A stretch of DNA of 59,072 bases from Planctomycetota bacterium (GTDB taxonomy: Bacteria; Planctomycetota; JACOTG01). Shown one piece after another: positions 9,017 through 16,725 of the stretch. The notes below the pieces were generated by a model. That model searched no databases and had not been told where the DNA came from. It was given only the letters and a program-made list of their open reading frames with translations. The position numbers and the translations under genes were made by a program. The first letter of the stretch is position 1. Every line of letters begins with the position of its first letter. The DNA is taken from contig JACOTG010000154.1 of NCBI GenBank assembly GCA_016178505.1, forward strand, positions 1 to 59,072, read 5' to 3'.

Positions 9017-10798
9017 TCACCGCAAGCGCGTGAGCGCGGCGTCGAGGACGGTGTCGGTCGTGCCGAGCCAGTCGGTTGGGGCGGGGTCGATGCGGACGTC
9101 GGGGTCGGTGCCGTTGCCGTCGTAGAGGCGGCCGGACGTGCGGTAGGACGCCATCGTCGAGAGGCGCACGCGAAGCCCGCTGTTCGGCAATGCGATGGAT
9201 CGCGTGCGGCCGCTGCCGCCGCCGCTCGGCGTTCCGACGAGCGTCACGTTCCTCCAACCGGCGAATGCGCCGATGAAGATATCGGTCGCGCTGAAGCAGT
9301 CCTCGTTCAGGAGCACGACGACGGGTCGGTCGTAGACGAAGTCGATCGACTTCGCGGCGCGCTCCAGCACGAAGTAGTGCCACGCGCTGAACTCGCCTTT
9401 CGGAGGCGCCCACTCGGGCGCGAACGACGTCGCGACTCGCCCGATCGCCACGCGCGCGGTCGCGGACCAACGACTCCACGAGAGCGGATACAGCTCGCGA
9501 TCGGCGAGGAAGCCCTCGCTACGGTCGGGATCGTCGCCGTCGTCGAGCCGGTACGCGGCGACGTTCGCGACTTGCGGCGGATCGTCGTTGCGCATGAAGA
9601 ACGGAAACAGCGCGCGCAGGATGTCGCGACTGCCGCCGCCGTTTCCGCGCACGTCGATGACGAGGCCCTTCGCATCGCGCAGTCGCTCGAGATCGCTGAG
9701 GAGCGCGCGAATGGCGGCCGCGTCGTCGGTCATCTCCGGAATGCGCAGGTAGCCGACGTTGCCGGCAAGCACGCGGCTCTTCGCGCGCGGCCACTCGCCG
9801 TACGTCGGACACGTCGCCGAGAGCGGCCGCTTCACGATGACCACGTCCTTTCCGTCCGCCGCGCCAAGCGTCAACTCGATCTCGTTCGCGTTCGGCATCC
9901 CCGTCTCGCGACGAAGCCACCCGACGTAGCGCAGATTTCGCACCGCGTGATGGCGAACGTAGCCGGCCGAGCCCTGCGCGACGATGCGACTCGCGGCGTC
10001 GAGCCACGTCTTCACGTCCACGCCGTCGATCCGCTCGAGGAACGGATGCGCCGCGTCGACGAACCCGCTGCGATCCTCGTTGAACGCGACGAGCCGCTCG
10101 CCGGACTCGCCGACGAGGTACGGCGCGAATCCTCTCGGCAGCACGGCGAGCGCGTCCTCGATCTGCGAGTGGCCGTCGCCGAATGCGGCGAGGAGCTTCA
10201 CGAGGCGAAGCCCGAATTCGTCGCGCGCGATGCCGTTGACGCTTCGCCGGCGAACGTCCGCGACGAGCGGGCGCCAGTCGACGCCGCGGCGCTTCAGATA
10301 GGAATAGCGATGCTCGAGGTTGAACTCGAGCGCGTCGAGGTCCGTGCGCGCTTGCTCGGCGGAGAGCCGCGGCTGGTTCGAGTCGCCGCCGGTGAGACGA
10401 CGCTGCGCCGCCTCCCAGATCGCGCGACGATTCCCCTCGGTCATCGGCACCGCGGGCAGTTCGCTCTCGGCTCCGGTCGCGAGATCGCGAAGCTTCAGCG
10501 CCGCCGTCTTCCCCGGCGGATGGCCCATCGTCGTCAGCACCTCGACGAGGTCTTCTTCGAATCGCTTGATCCATCGCTCGCCGTATCGCTCGCGACAGAA
10601 GTCGACGATCTCGCTCCTCGAGAGGCCATTCATCGACACCAGCTCGAACCACGTGGCGCCGACCTGGACCTCGGGAATGGCGTCGCGCCAGCGCACGGCC
10701 GAGAACGGCGACAGCTTGGCGAAGTCGCCGGCGCGCGCCGAAAGCGATACGCCGATCCACAAGCTCACCCACGCGAACACTCGAAGGACCGTGCTCAT
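9017..10798 (-). CDS. Secreted S41-family peptidase with an N-terminal domain shared with the neighbouring kinase
   Basis: A 593-residue protein starting at ATG 10798 (GGAGG seven bases upstream), with a signal peptide ending near SARAG. Residues 30-127 form a domain (SPFSAVRWRD ... MTEGNRRAI) that is about half identical, without gaps, to residues 400-497 of the divergently encoded kinase. A tail-specific-protease core follows, with VGYLRIPEM, GLVIDVRGNGGGSRD and NEDCFSATDIF, where the Ser is the likely nucleophile. The usual Lys of the Ser-Lys dyad is not seen in the expected GT..G..G loop (VGTPSGGGSGR), as in tricorn- or IRBP-like branches. It probably cleaves peptides outside the cytoplasm; the substrate is unknown. 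Confidence 0.88.
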   Translation of the reverse strand: MSTVLRVFAWVSLWIGVSLSARAGDFAKLSPFSAVRWRDAIPEVQVGATWFELVSMNGLSRSEIVDFCRERYGERWIKRFEEDLVEVLTTMGHPPGKTAALKLRDLATGAESELPAVPMTEGNRRAIWEAAQRRLTGGDSNQPRLSAEQARTDLDALEFNLEHRYSYLKRRGVDWRPLVADVRRRSVNGIARDEFGLRLVKLLAAFGDGHSQIEDALAVLPRGFAPYLVGESGERLVAFNEDRSGFVDAAHPFLERIDGVDVKTWLDAASRIVAQGSAGYVRHHAVRNLRYVGWLRRETGMPNANEIELTLGAADGKDVVIVKRPLSATCPTYGEWPRAKSRVLAGNVGYLRIPEMTDDAAAIRALLSDLERLRDAKGLVIDVRGNGGGSRDILRALFPFFMRNDDPPQVANVAAYRLDDGDDPDRSEGFLADRELYPLSWSRWSATARVAIGRVATSFAPEWAPPKGEFSAWHYFVLERAAKSIDFVYDRPVVVLLNEDCFSATDIFIGAFAGWRNVTLVGTPSGGGSGRTRSIALPNSGLRVRLSTMASYRTSGRLYDGNGTDPDVRIDPAPTDWLGTTDTVLDAALTRLR

Positions 10799-10928
10799 CG
10801 TTGCGCCTCCTCGAAGGACTCGTTGGTCGTTCGAAGAGAAAGACACCGCGGCTCGAGAATCGACGGAAGAATTCCCTCGCGGGTAGAATTCGTCGAGCTT
10901 CGGTTGGGGAGCAGCGAATGGGTGGCCC
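10799..10928. promoter_or_regulatory. Divergent intergenic region between the S41 peptidase and kinase genes
   Basis: These 130 bases separate two divergent start codons and must carry the promoters of both the peptidase and the kinase-sigma operon. The peptidase ribosome binding site (CGAGGAGGCG on the minus strand) is visible. I cannot assign -35/-10 boxes with confidence. If the adjacent ECF sigma factor regulates itself and the peptidase, its binding sites should be here. Confidence 0.4.
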
Positions 10929-12458
10929 ATGACGTCCCGGGTTTCCGACGCGCAATTGTGGAGTTGGGTGGATCGCGACGCGATCGAGTTGGATCGCTAC
11001 CTCGACGAGCACCCGAGCGCGCGGCCGCGCGTCGATGAAATGCGACGAACCGTCGATCGCTTCGCCGACGAGCGCGTTGCGAAGACTCCGGCAAGCATCG
11101 GCCCGTACCGAATCCTCGGCCTCCTCGGCGCGGGCGGCATGGGCATCGTGTACGAGGCCGAGCAGCCCTCGCCTCGGCGAATCGTCGCGCTGAAAGTGAT
11201 CCGCGGCGGACTCCACGTCGACGCGAAGAGCGTGCGGCTCTTCCAACGCGAGATCGACGCGCTCGGTCGCCTCAACCATCCCGCGATCGCCGCGATCTAC
11301 GAGGCCGGCGCGACCGACGACGGGCAGCCGTTCCTGGTGATGGAGCGCGTGCGCGGCGTCCCGCTCGAATCGTGGCTGGCTACGGCGAAGCCGACCCGCG
11401 ACGATCGCATCGAGCTGATCGAGCGAGCGTGCGAAGCGGCGCACCACGCACACGAGCAAGGCGTGATCCACCGCGACCTCAAGCCGTCGAACATCCTCGT
11501 CGACGAGTCGGGCCGGCCGAAGATCCTCGACTTCGGCCTCGCGCGCATCGCGGACTCGGATCGAGACGGCGCCGACGGCGCAACGATCGGCAGCCACGCG
11601 GTGCTCGGCACTCTCCCCTATCTGAGCCCCGAGCAAGCGCGCGGATCGAGAGAACGCATCGATCGTCGCACCGACGTCTACGCGCTCGGCGTCGTTCTTT
11701 ACGAGGCGCTCACCGGTCGGCCGCCGTTCGAGCTTCGATCGGGCGGTTTGCACGACGCGCTGCGCGCCGTCTGCGAAACGGCGCCGCGGCGTCCGGGAGA
11801 AATCGATGCGACGCTGCGCGCCGACCTCGACACCGTCGTGATGCACGCGATCGAGAAGGACCCGGCGCAACGCTATCCGACCGCGGCCGCCTTGGCCGAA
11901 GACCTTCGGCGCGTTCGCACGAGGCGGCCGATCCTCGCGCGGCGTCCGAGCCTCGTCCGCCGCTGTCGCGAGAGCGTCGCCAGGCATCGGTTCGCGATCG
12001 CCGTGGCCGCGGCCGTCCTCGGCATCTCCGGTTTCGCGGCGATCACCGTCGCGTCACGAATTCGCCGCGACGCCATACCGATGTCGTCGTCGGACATCGC
12101 CGAGATCAATCGCTATCCGCACGTCGCACCGTTCTCGGAAGTGCGATGGCGAGGTCTCGCGCCCGAGGTGAAAGTCGGAGGCGGTTGGTTCGCGCTCGCG
12201 GCGATCGACGGCATCGCGAGCGCGGACATCGTCGCGCACTGCCGGCGCCGCTACCCGGACCGGTGGAGCGATCGATTCGGCGAAGACCTCGTGGCGATGC
12301 TGGCGCAGATGGGCCACGACGTCGGCGCGGCAGTGTCGCTCGACCTGCGCGATCTCGAAACGGGCGAGACGTCGCGGTGCGACGACGTCGGTCTCACCGA
12401 GGCGAATCGACAAGCCGTGTTGGCCGCCGATCGCGCGCATCCCGTGGAGTCTAGATGA
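10929..12458 (+). CDS. Transmembrane Ser/Thr protein kinase with an S41-peptidase-like accessory domain at its C-terminus
   Basis: A 509-residue kinase. The catalytic domain (about 60-335) has GAGGMGIVY, Lys89 in VALKV, Asp183 in HRDLKPSNIL, DFGLARI and SPEQA. A single helix at about 355-375 (FAIAVAAAVLGISGFAAITV) places the last ~130 residues outside the cytoplasm. Residues 400-497 (APFSEVRWRG ... LTEANRQAV) match the N-terminal domain of the divergently encoded S41 peptidase at about 49 of 98 ungapped positions by hand alignment. The kinase therefore presents as its sensor a domain also used by a neighbouring secreted protease. Its stop overlaps the start of the next gene, an ECF sigma factor, by four bases (ATGA). 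Confidence 0.92.
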   Translation: MTSRVSDAQLWSWVDRDAIELDRYLDEHPSARPRVDEMRRTVDRFADERVAKTPASIGPYRILGLLGAGGMGIVYEAEQPSPRRIVALKVIRGGLHVDAKSVRLFQREIDALGRLNHPAIAAIYEAGATDDGQPFLVMERVRGVPLESWLATAKPTRDDRIELIERACEAAHHAHEQGVIHRDLKPSNILVDESGRPKILDFGLARIADSDRDGADGATIGSHAVLGTLPYLSPEQARGSRERIDRRTDVYALGVVLYEALTGRPPFELRSGGLHDALRAVCETAPRRPGEIDATLRADLDTVVMHAIEKDPAQRYPTAAALAEDLRRVRTRRPILARRPSLVRRCRESVARHRFAIAVAAAVLGISGFAAITVASRIRRDAIPMSSSDIAEINRYPHVAPFSEVRWRGLAPEVKVGGGWFALAAIDGIASADIVAHCRRRYPDRWSDRFGEDLVAMLAQMGHDVGAAVSLDLRDLETGETSRCDDVGLTEANRQAVLAADRAHPVESR

Positions 12459-12931
12459 GCACGCACGCCGCTCTCGAGCGATTCGGCCGCGAGGCGATGC
12501 TCCGCTTCTGCCGCTGCTATCTCGGATCGAACGACGACGCCGAGGACGCGGTGCAGGAGATCGCATGTAAGGTGCTCGAGGCGGGCGGCGCCGCGTCTCA
12601 TCCGCGCGCGTGGCTGTACGCGCTCGCGCGGAACCACTGCCTGAACGCTCTTCGCACGCGCGCGCGCCGCCGCGTGGACCCGACCTCGCCGTCGCGGCTC
12701 GATCTCGCCGCCGACGCGACGGGCCATCTCACGCGGCTCGTGCGCGAGGAAAACCGCGCACACCTCGGCGAAGCAGTCGCGAAACTCACCGAGTCGCAGC
12801 GAGAGATCCTCCTCCTTCGCTACGTCGAAGACCTCTCTCGCGACGAAATCGCCGAAGCCCTCGCCCTCCCCGTCTCCATCGTCAAGTCCCGCCTCTTCGA
12901 AGCCCTCGAGAGCCTCCGAGCCCACATCTGA
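12455..12931 (+). CDS. ECF-type RNA polymerase sigma factor coupled to a Ser/Thr kinase
   Basis: A 158-residue sigma factor with region 2 (AMLRFCRCYLGSNDDAEDAVQEI and LYALARNHCLNALRT) and region 4 (LTESQREILLLRYVEDLSRDEIAEAL followed by VSIVKSRLFEALE). The ATG overlaps the kinase stop codon as ATGA, so translation is probably coupled and the two act as a pair. No anti-sigma factor is present. The TGA stop at 12929-12931 is also the first three bases of an inverted-repeat element. Confidence 0.9.
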   Translation: MSTHAALERFGREAMLRFCRCYLGSNDDAEDAVQEIACKVLEAGGAASHPRAWLYALARNHCLNALRTRARRRVDPTSPSRLDLAADATGHLTRLVREENRAHLGEAVAKLTESQREILLLRYVEDLSRDEIAEALALPVSIVKSRLFEALESLRAHI

Positions 12932-13131
12932 CGCATACGGAGCCTGCGACGAAAATAGGCATCGGGCGAACGCCGTTGCGAGGAGGCCGTTCGAGCTTTA
13001 CCCGAAGGGTTTTCATTGTTTCTGGACTACGCATCCGCGCGTCATGACGACTGGAACCTTTTCTCCACTTAGCGCTGTCGCTCGCTGCCGTCACGTAAGT
13101 GGGAAAAATGATCCTGGCTCCGTATGCGTCA
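12929..13131. repeat. Inverted-repeat element, larger copy with about 105 bases of extra sequence
   Basis: The left end TGACGCATACGGAGCCTG (12929-12946) is the inverse of the right end ending GGCTCCGTATGCGTCA (13114-13131). An inner arm CTGGAACCTTTTCTCCACTTA-like segment (13051-13071) pairs imperfectly with TAAGTGGGAAAAATGATCC (13096-13114), matching the stem of the 6147-6240 copy. The unmatched 12947-13050 stretch looks like an insertion between the outer and inner left arm, or two partial copies side by side. It contains a short ACCC-GAA-GGGT hairpin followed by T-rich sequence. Confidence 0.8.
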
Positions 13132-13198
13132 GTTAGAGATATCCTGGCGCGCGAATCGGGGGGTGCGAACGGATCGAACGACGAGTGGAGAGTTCGAC

Positions 13199-14203
13199 AT
13201 GATCACGACGCGCTTCGTCATTGGGCTCGCGATGGTCGTTTCTTGGAGTCGCCTCACGTCCGCGGGAGAACCGTCGGCGCGCACGGCGCCGCTGCGGCCG
13301 GTCGCGACGTTTTCGATCGTCGCGCGCGATCCGCAGACCGGGGATCTCGGGGTCGCCGTGCAATCGCACTGGTTTTCGGTGGGCTCGGTCGTGCCGTGGG
13401 CCGAAGCCGGAGTCGGCGCGGTCGCGACGCAGTCGTTCGTCGAGCCGTCGTACGGGCCGCTCGGGCTCGACCTGATGCGCGCGGGCAAGTCCGCGGACGA
13501 GGCGCTTCGCGCGCTCCTCGCCGCCGACAAGGACGAGGCCGTGCGCCAAGTCGCAATGGTCGACGCGAAGGGCCGCGTCGCGACGCACACCGGAAAGAAG
13601 TGCATCGCGGCCGCCGGTCACCAGGCGGGCGCCGCCTTCTCGTGCCAGGCCAACCTCATGGAAAAGCCGACCGTCTGGCCGGCGATGGCGAAGGCGTTCG
13701 AGTCGTCGACCGGCACGCTTGCACGTCGCATGCTCGCCGCGCTCCATGCGGCGGAAGCGGAAGGCGGCGACATCCGCGGCCGACAGTCGGCCGCGATCCT
13801 CGTGGTCCGCGGCAAGTCGACGGGCCGGCCGTGGGCCGACCGCGTCGTCGATCTGCGCATCGAGGACAACCCCGACCCGCTCGCCGAGATGGACCGGCTG
13901 CTGCGTCTACGCGAGGCCTACGATCACATGGACCTCGGCGACGAATCCGTGACGGCCGGCGACTTCGACGGCGCGATGAAGCACTACGGCGCCGCACAGT
14001 CGCTCCAGCCCGAGAGCGCCGAGATCGCGTTCTGGTTTGCCGTCGCGCTCGCGACGAAGGGCAAAGTGGACGACAGCCTGCCTCTCTTCGCGAAGGCGTT
14101 CGCGCGTGAGCCGCGCCTGCGCGATCTCGTCCCACGGCTGCCCGCGTCGGGCCTGCTGCCGAACGACGACGCGCTCGTGAAGCGCATCGTCGCCATTCAC
14201 TGA
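13199..14203 (+). CDS. Exported DUF1028-family protein with a C-terminal TPR-like segment
   Basis: A 334-residue protein starting at ATG 13199 (GGAG about eight bases upstream) with a signal peptide up to about residue 23. The DUF1028 domain (about 33-245) is recognised by ATFSIVARDPQTGDLGVAVQ, the mature-Thr-like region, AGAAFSCQANLM and DIRGRQSAAILVV. This family has an Ntn-hydrolase-like fold, but its reaction is not established. The C-terminus has a TPR-like part (AGDFDGAMKHYGAAQSLQPE). The next gene starts 36 bases on, so it probably belongs to the operon with the cyclase-family lipoprotein and the ABC transporter. Confidence 0.85.
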   Translation: MITTRFVIGLAMVVSWSRLTSAGEPSARTAPLRPVATFSIVARDPQTGDLGVAVQSHWFSVGSVVPWAEAGVGAVATQSFVEPSYGPLGLDLMRAGKSADEALRALLAADKDEAVRQVAMVDAKGRVATHTGKKCIAAAGHQAGAAFSCQANLMEKPTVWPAMAKAFESSTGTLARRMLAALHAAEAEGGDIRGRQSAAILVVRGKSTGRPWADRVVDLRIEDNPDPLAEMDRLLRLREAYDHMDLGDESVTAGDFDGAMKHYGAAQSLQPESAEIAFWFAVALATKGKVDDSLPLFAKAFAREPRLRDLVPRLPASGLLPNDDALVKRIVAIH

Positions 14204-14239
14204 CACGACGTCACGAATCCCCACCACGAGGAGGCGATC

Positions 14240-15010
14240 ATGAAACCGAAGGTGGCTCTCCTGCTCCTATTCGCGACCGGCTGCGCGACCGCGACCGGGC
14301 TCCAAGAGGGGCGACTCGTCGACCTCAGCTACCCGTTCAACGCGAAGACGGTCTACTGGCCGACCGCGACGAAGTTCGAGCTGAAGCGCGTCGCGTGGGG
14401 CCAGACGCCGGCGGGCTACTGGTACGCGTCCGACGACTACAGCGCCTCCGAGCACGGCGGCACGCACATCGACGCGCCGATCCACTTCGCGGAAGGCAAG
14501 CACGCGCTAGACGAGATCCCGCTCGCGCAGCTCATGGGCCCGGCGCGCGTGATTCACATCGTCGATCGCTGCCGCGCCGATCGCGACTACCGCCTCGCGC
14601 CCGAAGACATCCTCCACGAAGAGGAAGAGCACGGTCGCATCGAGCCGGGATCGATCGTGCTCGTGCGGACCGGCTACGGCGAGTTCTATCCCGACCTGAA
14701 GCAATACCTCGGGAGCGACGAGCGCGGCAACGCGTCGCACTTGCACTTCCCGGGAATCGGCGAGGCGGCCGCGCGGCTCCTCGTCGCGCGCAAAGTCGAC
14801 GCCGTCGGGCTCGACACCGCGAGCCTCGACGCCGGCGTGTCGACGGACTTCATCGCGCACCGCGTTCTCATGGAAGCAAACATCCCCGGCCTCGAGAATC
14901 TCGCGAACCTCGATCGCGTGCCGCGCATCGGCGCGTGGGTCATCGCGCTCCCCATGAAGATCGAAGGCGGGACCGGCGGGCCGTGCCGCATCGTCGCGGT
15001 GCTGCCGTGA
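14240..15010 (+). CDS. Cyclase-family (kynurenine formamidase-like) predicted lipoprotein
   Basis: A 256-residue protein of the metal-dependent cyclase/formamidase family. The diagnostic HGGTHIDAPIHF (about residues 75-86) supplies the metal-binding His and Asp residues; further family motifs are VRTGYGEFY and GLDTASLD. The N-terminus MKPKVALLLLFATGC looks like a lipoprotein signal with Cys15, which would put the enzyme in the periplasm or on a membrane; most studied members are cytoplasmic. The ribosome binding site GAGGAGG is strong. It could hydrolyse an amide or cyclic substrate; I would not call it KynB, as no tryptophan pathway gene is nearby. It sits eight bases upstream of the ABC permease. 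Confidence 0.85.
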   Translation: MKPKVALLLLFATGCATATGLQEGRLVDLSYPFNAKTVYWPTATKFELKRVAWGQTPAGYWYASDDYSASEHGGTHIDAPIHFAEGKHALDEIPLAQLMGPARVIHIVDRCRADRDYRLAPEDILHEEEEHGRIEPGSIVLVRTGYGEFYPDLKQYLGSDERGNASHLHFPGIGEAAARLLVARKVDAVGLDTASLDAGVSTDFIAHRVLMEANIPGLENLANLDRVPRIGAWVIALPMKIEGGTGGPCRIVAVLP

Positions 15011-15018
15011 GATGACCG

Positions 15019-16722
15019 ATGATCCGATGGCACGTTCCGCGCAAGGTCGGTTGGATCGACCTCCTGCTCGTCGCCGGGCTCGCGGGCCTCCTGTTCGTCG
15101 TCGTCGATTTCGCGCGCGAGTGGACGGGCGTCTATCGACCGACGATCGAGATCGATCTCTCGCCGTCCGCGCTGCCGCTCTACACGCTCTTCTCGCTCAC
15201 CCGCGGATTCATCGCGTACGGGATCTCGCTCGCGTTCACGCTCGCGTACGGGTACTGGGCCGCTAAGGATCACGCCGCCGAGCGCGTGCTCGTCCCGCTC
15301 CTCGACATCCTCCAGAGCATTCCCGTCCTCGGGTTCATGCCCGCACTCGTCGTCACGTTGGTCGCCGCGTTTCCGTCGAACAACGTCGGGCTCGAACTCG
15401 CCGCGATCGTCATGATCTTCACGGGGCAAGCGTGGAACATGACGTTCAGCTTCTATCACTCGCTGCGTTCCATCCCCGCCGACGTGAGCGAAGCCGCGAC
15501 GGCCTTTCGCTTCAGCGGCTGGCAGCGGTTCAAGTGGGTCGAACTGCCGTTCTCGACGACCGGCCTCGTGTGGAACAGCATGATGAGCATGGCGGGCGGT
15601 TGGTTCTTCCTCATGATCAGCGAATCGTTCCGACTCGGCGACAAGGACTTTCGCCTGCCGGGAATCGGCGCGTACATGAGCGTCGCCGTCGATCGCGGCA
15701 ACGTGCTCGCAATGATCGAGGCGCTCGTCGCGATGGTCGCCATGATCGTCGTCATCGACCAGATCGTGTGGCGCCCGGTCGTCGCGTGGGCGCAAAAGTT
15801 TCGCGTCGAGGAAGGCGGGTCGGCAACGGAAGTCTCGTCGTGGTTCCTGAGCTGGCTGCGCCGGTCGAGGATCATCGCCGGCGTCGAGCGCGTGATGCAT
15901 CGCCTCACCTCGCGAACGACCCAACGCAAAGTCCGAGCGTCGCGCGAAAACGCCGCGTTCGCGACCCATCGCACGGCCACGATCTTGTCGCGACTGGTGC
16001 TGGTCGTCGTCGTCGGGCTCCTCGCGTTCGGAGCGTGGAGCCTCGTGCGAGTCCTCCGCGACGTCTCAGTCGGCGAATGGGGAGGCCTCGCCGGATCGGC
16101 GGGCCTCACCCTGAGTCGCGTGTTGGTGTCGACGGCTCTCGGCACGCTGTGGACGCTGCCGCTCGGGCTCGCGATCGGCCTCTCCCCGCGACTGTCGCGC
16201 ATCCTCCAGCCGGTCGTGCAAGTGGTCGCGTCGTTCCCGGCTCCGATGCTCTTTCCGCTCATCATCGCCGCGCTCGCGATCTCGCACGTTCCGCTCGGCG
16301 TCGGCAGCGTCGTGCTGATGCTGCTCGGGACGCAGTGGTACATCCTCTTCAACGTGATCGCCGGCGCGATGGCGATCCCGAGCGATCTTCGCGAGGCCGC
16401 GTCCGCGTACCGGATCCGCGGGTGGCATCGATTCTGGTCGCTCTACTTTCCCGGCGTGTTCCCGTTTCTCGTAACGGGCTGGGTGACGGCGGCCGGAGGC
16501 GCGTGGAACGCGAGCATCGTCGCCGAGTACGTGACGTTTCACGGCCGCGTGCTGCGGACGGACGGCCTCGGCGCTCGCATCAGCTCGGCGGCGGCGCAGG
16601 CTCGAATTCCGCTGCTCGTCGCGAGCGTGCTCGTGATGTCGGCGGTGGTCGTCATCTTCAATCGCACCGTGTGGCGCCGATGCTACGAGCTCGCCGAGAG
16701 CCGCTTCTCGTTGTCACGTTAG
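15019..16722 (+). CDS. ABC transporter double permease (NitT/TauT type)
   Basis: A 567-residue integral membrane protein made of two binding-protein-dependent permease units in one chain. Each unit has an EAA loop: EAATAFRFSGWQRFKWVELP in the first half and EAASAYRIRGWHRF in the second. A polar linker at about 260-310 separates them. The family transports nitrate, sulfonates, taurine and similar small ions. The single chain would replace the usual permease dimer. The ATPase gene follows after three bases. No substrate-binding protein gene is found nearby, so substrate and direction of transport are unknown. Confidence 0.9.
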   Translation: MIRWHVPRKVGWIDLLLVAGLAGLLFVVVDFAREWTGVYRPTIEIDLSPSALPLYTLFSLTRGFIAYGISLAFTLAYGYWAAKDHAAERVLVPLLDILQSIPVLGFMPALVVTLVAAFPSNNVGLELAAIVMIFTGQAWNMTFSFYHSLRSIPADVSEAATAFRFSGWQRFKWVELPFSTTGLVWNSMMSMAGGWFFLMISESFRLGDKDFRLPGIGAYMSVAVDRGNVLAMIEALVAMVAMIVVIDQIVWRPVVAWAQKFRVEEGGSATEVSSWFLSWLRRSRIIAGVERVMHRLTSRTTQRKVRASRENAAFATHRTATILSRLVLVVVVGLLAFGAWSLVRVLRDVSVGEWGGLAGSAGLTLSRVLVSTALGTLWTLPLGLAIGLSPRLSRILQPVVQVVASFPAPMLFPLIIAALAISHVPLGVGSVVLMLLGTQWYILFNVIAGAMAIPSDLREAASAYRIRGWHRFWSLYFPGVFPFLVTGWVTAAGGAWNASIVAEYVTFHGRVLRTDGLGARISSAAAQARIPLLVASVLVMSAVVVIFNRTVWRRCYELAESRFSLSR

Positions 16723-16725
16723 GGA

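Noticed and set aside
9519..11987. 822-codon minus-strand open frame across the S41 peptidase and the second kinase
   Set aside because: It overlaps two genes with clear catalytic motifs in other frames and is only Arg-rich low-complexity sequence.
14240..15010. Assigning the cyclase-family gene as kynB (kynurenine formamidase)
   Set aside because: No other tryptophan-degradation gene is nearby and the predicted lipoprotein signal does not fit the cytoplasmic enzyme.
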